A stretch of 29,547 nt of DNA, taken from assembly GCA_900542395.1 (NCBI GenBank), contig UQNM01000030.1, forward strand, positions 1-29,547, read 5' to 3'. Positions 17,825-23,774 of this stretch are shown here, piece after piece (position 1 is the stretch's first letter; every line of letters begins with the position of its first letter). The notes beneath the pieces are model-generated. The model had not been told where the DNA came from. It ran no database searches and saw only the letters and a program-made list of their open reading frames with translations. The position numbers and the translations under genes were made by a program. The DNA is from an uncultured Eubacteriales bacterium. GTDB lineage: Bacteria > Bacillota > Clostridia > Christensenellales > Aristaeellaceae.

Positions 17825-17855
17825 AAGGAGCTGTCAGTTCGCCTGACAGCTCCTT
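17825..17855 (-). terminator. Terminator between convergent genes
   Basis: Perfect 13-bp stem AAGGAGCTGTCAG/CTGACAGCTCCTT with loop TTCGC. The T-run TTTTAT lies on the minus-strand side, so it chiefly serves the minus gene ending at 17860. Confidence 0.85.
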
Positions 17856-17859
17856 GAGA

Positions 17860-18525
17860 TTACTTTCTCATGGTCTTGCGGAAATTATACCGCGTTTTCC
17901 AGTAGCGCGATTCGCGGCGGATGGTGTTGATGATGTCCCCGCCGAGAAACAGGAAGACGTTGAGCAGACAGAGCACGATCGTCACCCGCGTGGACGCGCC
18001 GCCGACGATGAAATAATACAGGTACAGCGCCGCGTCGGCCAGCGCGAGATACTTCATCTTGATCGGCAGGAACATGAACAGCAGCACCTGCTCGTCGGGA
18101 TACAGCGCGGCGTAGGCGAAGAACAGCGACAGATTGAGGAACATGTTGTTGCCATAGCCGGTAATCAGCGCGGCAATGATCGAGCCGAGCATGCCGACTC
18201 CATAATACAGGTTGAACTTGACCTTGCCCCACTGGTTTTCCAGCCCGAGGCCGATCATGTAGTAAAAATACAGCGCGAACAGGATGAAAATCGGCGAGCT
18301 GGACGGCGGCGTGAACACGAACGTCACCAGCCGCCAGATTTGCCCGCGCATGAGCCCCGCGCGGGTCAGCGAGATGAGAGAATAAAGCCGGTAGCCCAGC
18401 GTCGGCCAGATATACATCAGCGCGAAGACGATGCCCTGACCGATGACGATGTATTTCATCAGATTGCCGATGGCATAGCGGCGCAGTTTGCGCTCCAAAT
18501 CATAATTGATGCGGTTGTCCTTCAA
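17860..18525 (-). CDS. Rhomboid-fold membrane protein lacking protease residues
   Basis: 221 residues with about six membrane segments. The layout follows the rhomboid/Der1 superfamily: an L1-loop motif GQIWRLVTFVFTP after the first helix, then FILFALYFYYMIGLGLENQWG, in which the LE-x-x-WG pair matches the rhomboid LExxxG position. Where active rhomboids have GxSG, this has MFLNLSLFFAYAAL, and no matching histidine is seen in the last helix. It is therefore probably a pseudoprotease that binds or guides membrane clients; this is inference. A TTG start (18525) is set by AAGGAGG (minus strand, 18540-18534). The C-terminus is basic (RRESRYWKTRYNFRKTMRK). Confidence 0.7.
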   Translation of the reverse strand: MKDNRINYDLERKLRRYAIGNLMKYIVIGQGIVFALMYIWPTLGYRLYSLISLTRAGLMRGQIWRLVTFVFTPPSSSPIFILFALYFYYMIGLGLENQWGKVKFNLYYGVGMLGSIIAALITGYGNNMFLNLSLFFAYAALYPDEQVLLFMFLPIKMKYLALADAALYLYYFIVGGASTRVTIVLCLLNVFLFLGGDIINTIRRESRYWKTRYNFRKTMRK

Positions 18526-18547
18526 GCGGCAGACCTCCTTTTGATGT

Positions 18548-18576
18548 AGTATACCATATTTGCGCGCGGGGGAAAA
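18548..18576 (-). promoter_or_regulatory. Promoter of the rhomboid-like gene
   Basis: On the minus strand: TTTTCC (18576-18571), 17-bp spacer, TGG-TATACT (18553-18548). The -35 is weak and the -10 is extended. It is divergent from the tRNA promoter. Confidence 0.55.
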
Positions 18577-18647
18577 CAGTGAAAACCGATTTTTCGGGCT
18601 GACCGACAGAATTTTCAAAAACAGGTGAAAAAAGTACAAAAAATGTA

Positions 18648-18676
18648 TTGACAAGAAGCGCGGATTCTGATATAAT
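18648..18676 (+). promoter_or_regulatory. Strong promoter for the tRNA pair
   Basis: Consensus TTGACA (18648-18653), 17-bp spacer, TATAAT (18671-18676), with extended TGA. Confidence 0.9.
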
Positions 18677-18717
18677 CTATTCTTGTCAGGCGGATGCGTG
18701 ATCTTGCGAGACTAAAC

Positions 18718-18793
18718 GCCAATGTGGCTCAGTCGGTAGAGCAGCGGTTTCGTAAACCGCAGGTCAAGGGTTCAAGTCCCTTCATTGGCTCCA
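18718..18793 (+). tRNA. tRNA-Thr (anticodon CGU)
   Basis: Acceptor GCCAATG/CATTGGC, D-arm GCTC...GAGC, anticodon stem GCGGT/ACCGC with loop TTCGTAA (anticodon CGT), T-arm AAGGG/CCCTT, discriminator T and encoded CCA (18791-18793). It reads ACG, a common Thr codon in this GC-rich genome. Confidence 0.97.
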
Positions 18794-18798
18794 TATAT

Positions 18799-18875
18799 CG
18801 AGGTGTAGCGCAGTTTGGTAGCGCGTTTGGTTCGGGACCAAAAGGTCGCAGGTTCAAATCCTGTCACCTCGACCA
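18799..18875 (+). tRNA. tRNA-Pro (anticodon CGG)
   Basis: Acceptor CGAGGTG/CACCTCG, D-stem GCGC/GCGC, anticodon stem TTTGG/CCAAA with loop TTCGGGA (anticodon CGG), T-arm GCAGG/CCTGT, discriminator A and encoded CCA (18873-18875). It lies five bases behind tRNA-Thr in the same transcript. Confidence 0.97.
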
Positions 18876-18879
18876 AGAT

Positions 18880-18917
18880 AAAGACTTTCGAGAAATCGAA
18901 GGTCTTTTCTTTTTTTG
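18880..18917 (+). terminator. Terminator of the tRNA operon
   Basis: AAAGAC and TTCGA pair with TCGAA and GTCTTT across loop GAAA, followed by TTCTTTTTTT. Transcription into the Rhs fragment behind it should stop here. Confidence 0.85.
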
Positions 18918-18977
18918 CCCAAAAAGACTCGACCATTTAATGCCCCTAAATGGCATGTAGAGACGTTTATATGCTGA

Positions 18978-20450
18978 ATGGTAAAAATCTACAACTTGCA
19001 GGGCGATGTGGTTGCGCTGATTGACGCGAATGGTACGCAGATGGTAGAATATGGTTATGATGCGTGGGGTAATCCGATCAGTAAAACCGGCAGTCTGGCA
19101 GCGACGATTGGTACGCTGAATCCGTTCCGCTATCGCGGCTATGTGTATGATGAAGAGACGGGACTGTATTATCTGCGGAGCAGGGTTTATAATCCGGAGT
19201 GGAAACGGTTTATGAATGCAGATGTTAGTTTGGAAAACGCTGATGAACGGTATGCTCATAATCCAAGCCTTACTGAATGTAATCTAAAAAAAGAGATTAT
19301 TGAGGTGTTTAGAATGAGTGGATATTCAGGTTGGTTTGATCCGATTTGCTATCAATTTTATTTTTATAATGTAAATTCAATTGGGTTTGCTCCAGAAATG
19401 AACATGGCATATCGCTCGTTCCTTGAAGAAATAAAACCTTGCTGTGAACATTGGATTTCTTCAAGTGAAGATTTGTTATTAAAAATACATGACTCTAAAG
19501 ATGGGTACCTTGTGAGAAAAATAAGCGATTTAGAAGATGTGAATTACAGCATTAATTCTATTTCAAATATAGAAGATCAATCTGTAGACGAGATTAAATT
19601 GTCACTGTGTTCCAGTAAGATACCGCGACAATTTTCTACGCCAAGTAAAGATATCCAACCTGATTGGAAAAAACGCGTGATGTATTATATGAGCTGTAAA
19701 AATTGGTCAGCTATTGGCGAAAAAGAACAAAGAGAATGGTTGTATAAAATATTGAATTGTTCGTCAGAAGATCTGGAAAATTGTTGCTTTCCATCGAAAT
19801 GTTTTGCATCTGGGAGCGAAACGTTTGTACTGCATCATAAGTGTATTTCACTGAACGGAAATGTTGCATATGCAAATGAGATTTTGAAGGAAAGTGGAAT
19901 TGAACAGAATAAAGATATGTTTGTTGAATATATATATGTATCTATTCCTAGATATTTGCTAAAACATATGAATTTATCGTTTGATTTGCAGGATCAATGG
20001 AAAAACAGATTAAAGCAGTTATCATCTACATTTAAGATAAGCATTGGAGGCATAAAAGCAGATTGCTTTAGGCCTTGTCGAGCAACATCACTTTCAACCA
20101 TAAATGGAAACTATAGATTGGGTTTTTCTGAACGAATCCCCGATATTGGCTGGGGAATGTGTATTACAGAAAAACAAATAAATAGTTTGAATAAATCAGA
20201 TACACTTTTTGATTGCTTATATCAAGTAGATTTATTGAAAAACGGGAATGTATACTTACAGCTTACACCTAGTATTTGCATGGTACAGGTAGAAAATGTG
20301 CAAAAAATTTGGAAACTGGTTTCAGAAAAAATCCAGCTTATAGAATATATGGACTATTCAGCGTGTGAAGTTCCTAATTCCATGCAAATGGGAATTGAAT
20401 TAGAAAATTTGTGTATTGATCAATTTGGATACTATAGTTTTAAAATCTAA
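18978..20450 (+). CDS. Rhs core fragment fused in frame to a ~400-residue unknown protein
   Basis: Open frame of 490 residues. Residues about 5-84 are the end of an Rhs/YD-repeat protein: NLQGDVVALIDANGT, GYDAWGNPIS, FRYRGYVYDEETGLYYLRSR and PEWKRFMNADV, the conserved RHS-associated core before the variable tip. From residue 85 the sequence is AT-rich, cysteine-rich and unlike any family I recognise (motifs such as WFDPICYQFYFYN, IKPCCEHWISS, GWGMCITEKQINSL). The ATG at 18978 has no SD, lies behind the tRNA terminator, and comes from a frameshifting deletion inside the Rhs core. An in-frame ATG at 19314 has GAGG (19302-19305) eight bases upstream and would give a 378-residue free-standing protein. 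So this is either a toxin tip or, perhaps more likely, a separate immunity or accessory gene joined by chance. Confidence 0.7.
   Translation: MVKIYNLQGDVVALIDANGTQMVEYGYDAWGNPISKTGSLAATIGTLNPFRYRGYVYDEETGLYYLRSRVYNPEWKRFMNADVSLENADERYAHNPSLTECNLKKEIIEVFRMSGYSGWFDPICYQFYFYNVNSIGFAPEMNMAYRSFLEEIKPCCEHWISSSEDLLLKIHDSKDGYLVRKISDLEDVNYSINSISNIEDQSVDEIKLSLCSSKIPRQFSTPSKDIQPDWKKRVMYYMSCKNWSAIGEKEQREWLYKILNCSSEDLENCCFPSKCFASGSETFVLHHKCISLNGNVAYANEILKESGIEQNKDMFVEYIYVSIPRYLLKHMNLSFDLQDQWKNRLKQLSSTFKISIGGIKADCFRPCRATSLSTINGNYRLGFSERIPDIGWGMCITEKQINSLNKSDTLFDCLYQVDLLKNGNVYLQLTPSICMVQVENVQKIWKLVSEKIQLIEYMDYSACEVPNSMQMGIELENLCIDQFGYYSFKI
18996..19081 (+). repeat. 86-bp direct repeat, Rhs core copy 1
   Basis: From TTGCAGGGCGATGTGG to GGGGTAATCCGATCAG. 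It matches 21648-21733 with two mismatches over 86 bases, while the flanks diverge. It is long enough to support homologous recombination. Confidence 0.95.
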
Positions 20451-20595
20451 AGGTGTTTTCTTGGTTGATTATTGCCGTGATAATGATGGAAAAGAGATCG
20501 TTGAACATGTAGAATTTTATGACGATAGATATATTTTGCAAAATGAAGAAGAATGGGATATGCCATATGTTTTAAGTGTGGATAGGAAAGGATAA
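20404..20595 (+). pseudogene. Short coding tail before the exported protein gene
   Basis: An open frame overlaps the end of the previous gene in another frame. It reads about 60 codons with no SD, ending VEFYDDRYILQNEEEW and then VLSVDRKG. The stop at 20593-20595 is two bases before the next start. It looks like the 3' remnant of a lost gene, or a frameshifted end of the preceding one. Confidence 0.4.
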
Positions 20596-20597
20596 GT

Positions 20598-21326
20598 ATG
20601 ATGAGAAGAATGAAAGTGTTGATAATTTGTATAATGATGATGTGCATCAGAATTTCCTTTGCTGAAGAAGGGTATCATATAAAAGATTTTACAGAGTCTA
20701 AACTCTTTGCAGATCAGTTTGGGTGTATTCCGTATGATTCTGTAAATGGTTACCATACTGCTGCAACATACGAAGAGATTACAAAAGAATTTCCTGGAGC
20801 GGTAGATAGATATTATGAATGTGCTCCGGAAATTCGAAGAATACTGTATAGGATTCCTCTGAAAATTGGAGAATCTTCGGTTTATTGGTCGAATAGTAGG
20901 ATTCTGTATTCGTATTGGAAAGCGGTAGATGGTGTTTTTATTGTAATATGGGAAGGAAATAATTCTATAAGCAATGTTGGACTTGTAGCTGGACGTTCAT
21001 TTTATTTTACATCGCTGAAAGAATTAGTACCGCTACAACTCGAAGATCAGATAAATTATGAGAATGAAATTTTGAACTACCAGAAGAATTTGGTAGAAAA
21101 AAGTCCAGTTTATTTAAGTAACAATACTATTGATGTAATTATAGAAGATGTGATACCGACGCAAGTGTATTGCGTTGCATATAATGAGAATAGAGGCATT
21201 TATTTGAAAAGTTACTTTTTATGGAAAGGCCGTCATATTAGAGTTTCAGATTGCACATTCTTAATTGAAGATGAAATGGAGGAACTTGTAAAGTATATTA
21301 ATAAAATAGAGGGTATGAAAAACTAA
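20598..21326 (+). CDS. Exported protein of unknown function, candidate immunity protein
   Basis: 242 residues. The N-terminus MMRRMKVLIICIMMMCIRISFA is a Sec signal peptide with a likely cleavage after SFA (about residue 22). The mature part is mixed alpha/beta by appearance, with several aromatic-rich strands (SSVYWSNSRILYSYWKAVDG, YLKSYFLWKGRHIRVSDC) and an acidic helix near the end. No known motif was recognised. AAAGGA (20586-20591) with a six-base spacer supports the ATG. It stands between the two Rhs fragments and ends at its own terminator (21423). Position behind an Rhs tip fits an immunity protein acting outside the membrane, but this is inference from context. Confidence 0.6.
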   Translation: MMRRMKVLIICIMMMCIRISFAEEGYHIKDFTESKLFADQFGCIPYDSVNGYHTAATYEEITKEFPGAVDRYYECAPEIRRILYRIPLKIGESSVYWSNSRILYSYWKAVDGVFIVIWEGNNSISNVGLVAGRSFYFTSLKELVPLQLEDQINYENEILNYQKNLVEKSPVYLSNNTIDVIIEDVIPTQVYCVAYNENRGIYLKSYFLWKGRHIRVSDCTFLIEDEMEELVKYINKIEGMKN

Positions 21327-21422
21327 TCAAAAAACCATAATGTATTAGAATTCTGGAATAATTCTGCAATTTGATAATATGAGTTTTTTACATAATTTGT
21401 AATAGTTAATTAATGAGGTACA

Positions 21423-21469
21423 AGAGTCTGCTATCGGCATTTGCCAGATAGTTAGGCTCTTTGCTTTTT
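21423..21469 (+). terminator. Terminator directly before Rhs fragment 2
   Basis: An imperfect long hairpin (AGAGTCTGCTATCGGCA against TGCCAGATAGTTAGGCTCT) with a tight loop, then TTGCTTTTT. The T-run overlaps the apparent TTG start of the next frame. Confidence 0.75.
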
Positions 21470-21887
21470 GAAATACGGCCTGCGAATTAAAAAGGTTGTC
21501 AACGGCGTAACGACCGACTATACGCTGAATGGCAAAAATGTCGTCCACATGACGCAGGGCGGCCATGATCTGCATTTCTTCTATGATGCGCAGGGAAAGT
21601 CCGGCATGGTTACCTATAACGATATCGATTACTTCTACGTCTACCATTTGCAGGGCGATGTGGTTGCGCTGATTGACGCGAATGGTACGCAGGTGGTAGA
21701 ATATGGTTATGATGCGAGGGGTAATCCGATCAGCAAGAGCGGAAGCATGGTGGCGACGCTCGGTACGGAAAACCTATTTAGATATCGAGAATATGTTTAC
21801 GATGAAGAAACTAAGCTGTATTATAATAAGGAATGTGGGATTGATGGTGAAAAAAGTCTTAATGAAGTAAAGGGAGAATTAAAGTGA
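21468..21887 (+). pseudogene. Rhs core fragment 2, truncated at both ends
   Basis: 139 codons of Rhs sequence: LRIKKVVNGVTTDYTLNGKN, a YD segment (HLQGDVVALIDANGT, GYDARGNPIS), then FRYREYVYDEETKLYY, where the core breaks off. A 20-residue unrelated tail (NKECGIDGEKSLNEVKGELK) follows. The only start is a TTG inside a terminator T-run without SD, so expression as it stands is doubtful. The tail's TGA overlaps the GTG of the next gene by four bases, as toxin and immunity genes often do. It therefore looks like a toxin gene whose middle was deleted, leaving core and extreme 3' end. Confidence 0.8.
21648..21733 (+). repeat. 86-bp direct repeat, Rhs core copy 2
   Basis: Partner of 18996-19081, with differences only at the A/G after ACGCAG... 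and the T/A in GATGCGWGGG. Confidence 0.95.
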
Positions 21888-22306
21888 TTTTAGATGGAAT
21901 AAGATACCGTATTTTTTCGACAGGGTGTATCGTGGGTATAATGGGATTATTTTTGGCAATAGTCTCTGTTGTGCATGATAAAAAATATTTGGCGGCATCA
22001 TTTCTGAGTTTGGCGTTTTCTTTAATATATGTGACATCCTATTTATATGTGTTGATGAATCCTCTTATAATATCCTTCACGGGAAAATTCAAGGAAAGTT
22101 ATCGAGATTCAAGGATTGCGCCACCATTACCTGTGACTCGTGCTTATGTATTCGACATAGGAGAAAAAACTAATAAAGTAGTATATTTGGATGCGTTTAC
22201 AAAAAATAAGTATTTTCAAGAAAATATGGTGATTGATGACGAATATACGATATATTATGAAAAAAGAACAAAAATAGTCGTAGGTGTAAAAAAAGAAAGC
22301 CGATGA
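21884..22306 (+). CDS. Small membrane protein, candidate immunity protein
   Basis: 140 residues with two membrane segments near the N-terminus (about 11-30, STGCIVGIMGLFLAIVSVVH, and 36-60, AASFLSLAFSLIYVTSYLYVL). A soluble part of about 75 residues is rich in beta-strand-like stretches (VTRAYVFDIG, KVVYLDAF, DDEYTIYYEKRTKIVVGVKK). The GTG start is supported by AAGGGAG (21869-21875) and overlaps the TGA of Rhs fragment 2 (GTGA), so it was or is coupled to an Rhs tip gene. The topology fits a membrane-bound immunity protein; no family was recognised. Confidence 0.65.
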   Translation: MILDGIRYRIFSTGCIVGIMGLFLAIVSVVHDKKYLAASFLSLAFSLIYVTSYLYVLMNPLIISFTGKFKESYRDSRIAPPLPVTRAYVFDIGEKTNKVVYLDAFTKNKYFQENMVIDDEYTIYYEKRTKIVVGVKKESR

Positions 22307-22394
22307 CTTTATAGACGGAGTTCAGAATACCAAGAAGAATAAAAAGGGTATACAAAGAAGAGCGCCGTTTAAGCAAATGTTGTTGAAGTATTGA
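22290..22394 (+). pseudogene. Orphan 3' coding tail before the gene at 22408
   Basis: About 34 codons with no start follow an in-frame stop at 22287. They read ADDFIDGVQNTKKNKKG and then RRAPFKQMLLKY, and stop 13 bases before the next ATG. The basic, lysine-rich end looks like the C-terminus of a lost toxin or partner gene. Confidence 0.4.
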
Positions 22395-22407
22395 CAAACG
22401 AGGGAAA

Positions 22408-23058
22408 ATGAAAAAAGGTATTTGTATTATTTTTTCAGGTTTGACGATTTTTCTGATCATAATGAACATGGTGTTTTATGAAAATGGAGAGAAATTCGTA
22501 AAGGAAGAATCGTATGCATGGAATGAGAAAGAAATATATGCATCGGATCATTTGATTGGGAAAAACTCATTTCAAGAGATAAAAGAATTAAATGGAGCCG
22601 ATATAGATGTCAATAAGGAAATCAAATATGTAAATATAGTGAAAAATCTGGCTCTCGTCGTTTTTGAAAAGGATAATTTGAACAATGGAAAAGTTCAATT
22701 TCTCGTATATTCAGTGGATGGACGATTTTTGCGTGGATATCAAATAACGCCGAAAAATGCAGCGAGGATTCAAGTGGGAATTCTGGCGGAGAGTGAAGAA
22801 ATTTGTATATTCGATCCTAAATTTGGATATGATTATAATGATGGAAAAATAAGATATGGAGTAACGATTATAAAGAATGATGGAGCGTTATCTTATGGCT
22901 ATTTTTATGATGATAGAGCTTTGGGGTGGAAAGCATATACGGCATCTTTTTCTGAATTTATACCCAAAGAGATAAAGAAGGGGAAGGTAGTCATTCAGGA
23001 ATCTGAAACGGGAAAAGAAATCATTTTGTTTGTTAATCGAGTGGGACAGCGCTCATAA
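22408..23058 (+). CDS. Signal-anchored protein of unknown function, candidate immunity protein
   Basis: 216 residues. MKKGICIIFSGLTIFLIIMN is a signal peptide or anchor (about residues 4-24). The rest (EIKYVNIVKNLALVVFEKD, VQFLVYSVDGRFLRGYQIT, GEKEIILFV-like strands) suggests a beta-rich domain outside the membrane. No motif was recognised. GAGGGA precedes the ATG. It follows an orphan coding tail by 13 bases, and its TAA overlaps the next possible ATG (TAATG), implying an operon with the 23058 frame. Confidence 0.6.
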   Translation: MKKGICIIFSGLTIFLIIMNMVFYENGEKFVKEESYAWNEKEIYASDHLIGKNSFQEIKELNGADIDVNKEIKYVNIVKNLALVVFEKDNLNNGKVQFLVYSVDGRFLRGYQITPKNAARIQVGILAESEEICIFDPKFGYDYNDGKIRYGVTIIKNDGALSYGYFYDDRALGWKAYTASFSEFIPKEIKKGKVVIQESETGKEIILFVNRVGQRS

Positions 23059-23525
23059 TGGAATGCATTATTTGCAGGAGAGTCTGTGCCAGAACCATGG
23101 AATTCATTATACTTTCAATGAGAAAGACTGAAAATATGGTATATTCATTTGATAATAAAGATGATATCAATAAAATTAAAATACATGATTGCGCCTTTTA
23201 CGGTTTTGAATATAAGCAGAAAAAATCAGAAGTAGAAATCTATTGCAAAAATGAGATGACAAAAGAAGAAATAATAATTAGATTTAGAAGCGTTATATGT
23301 ATATATATGCAATCGTGCAGATTTTGGGCAGGGGGGAATAATATACAGTGCATGTATGTGGCTAATGATGATTATATTACGGAACTTCAGAACAAACAAA
23401 ACCAGAATCAAGAACTATATTCTGGTTCAAGGTTGGCTAATGGAGATAGGTTTATTCCGGTGGGAATGGAGATAAATTCTGGAGATGAACTTGTTATATG
23501 TTGTGAGGAACTTGAAGTGATATAA
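23058..23525 (+). CDS. Small soluble protein, candidate cytoplasmic immunity protein
   Basis: 155 residues if the overlapping ATG is used. Later in-frame starts (23097, 23118, or the ATG giving MVYSFDNKDD) are as plausible, since none has a good SD. The core NKIKIHDCAFYGFEYKQKKSEVEIYC followed by FRSVICIYMQSCRFWAGGN has the 'HDC-x-f-x-G-f ... C-x-f-W-G' look of small immunity-like proteins encoded in Gram-positive polymorphic-toxin loci. This is a resemblance from memory, not a family assignment. There is no signal or membrane segment. It is the last gene of the AT-rich island. Confidence 0.55.
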   Translation: MECIICRRVCARTMEFIILSMRKTENMVYSFDNKDDINKIKIHDCAFYGFEYKQKKSEVEIYCKNEMTKEEIIIRFRSVICIYMQSCRFWAGGNNIQCMYVANDDYITELQNKQNQNQELYSGSRLANGDRFIPVGMEINSGDELVICCEELEVI

Positions 23526-23544
23526 ATGATGATTGGGGCGATGA

Positions 23545-23647
23545 TTAGACAGAGATCGAATTCAGAGCATTTCGATCCGGCGCAAAATGACGCTGACGAT
23601 TCGCGAAACGGCGGAATACGGCAGCATCGGCATCCAAAAAATAAGAT
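23545..23647 (+). other. Possible 3' remnant of a host-like gene
   Basis: A short open frame with host-like GC-rich codons (MTLTIRETAEYGSIGIQ, ending at TAG 23645-23647) appears just as the composition returns to normal. There is no SD. It could be the end of a gene cut by the island, or chance. Confidence 0.2.
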
Positions 23648-23676
23648 AGAAATCGCAACGAAAATCCAGCCGTGCC

Positions 23677-23705
23677 TTGAGAAAAGAGGAGGGGTGTGTT
23701 ATAAT
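23677..23705 (+). promoter_or_regulatory. ychF promoter
   Basis: TTGAGA (23677-23682), 17-bp spacer, TATAAT (23700-23705) with extended TGT. Confidence 0.8.
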
Positions 23706-23774
23706 CAGTAATCGTGTCAGGTTTTTGAACGGAATAGCATGTCAAGCAAGGCAACAAAGGAGCTGTGAGCATAT

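Larger units (their letters stand above)
18940..23570. other. AT-rich Rhs-derived accessory island
   Basis: Base composition drops abruptly from GC-rich to strongly AT-rich behind the tRNA pair and returns before ychF. The coding uses A/T-ending codons throughout, except the two Rhs core pieces, which are intermediate. Contents: two truncated Rhs core fragments, three or four exported or membrane proteins, one small soluble protein and several short coding tails. No integrase, transposase or flanking long direct repeat is visible, so the boundaries are approximate. Confidence 0.75.

Noticed and set aside
17320..18549. Long plus-strand frame across the TIGR04086 gene and opposite the rhomboid-like gene
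   Set aside because: Low-complexity Arg/Asp/His translation, shadow of two better-supported membrane proteins.
18868..18935. CTCGACCA repeated at the tRNA-Pro end and 60 bp downstream as an att site pair
   Set aside because: Only eight bases, no copy at the other island end and no integrase.
23526..23711. 61-codon frame before ychF
   Set aside because: No SD, odd composition, and it runs into the ychF promoter.
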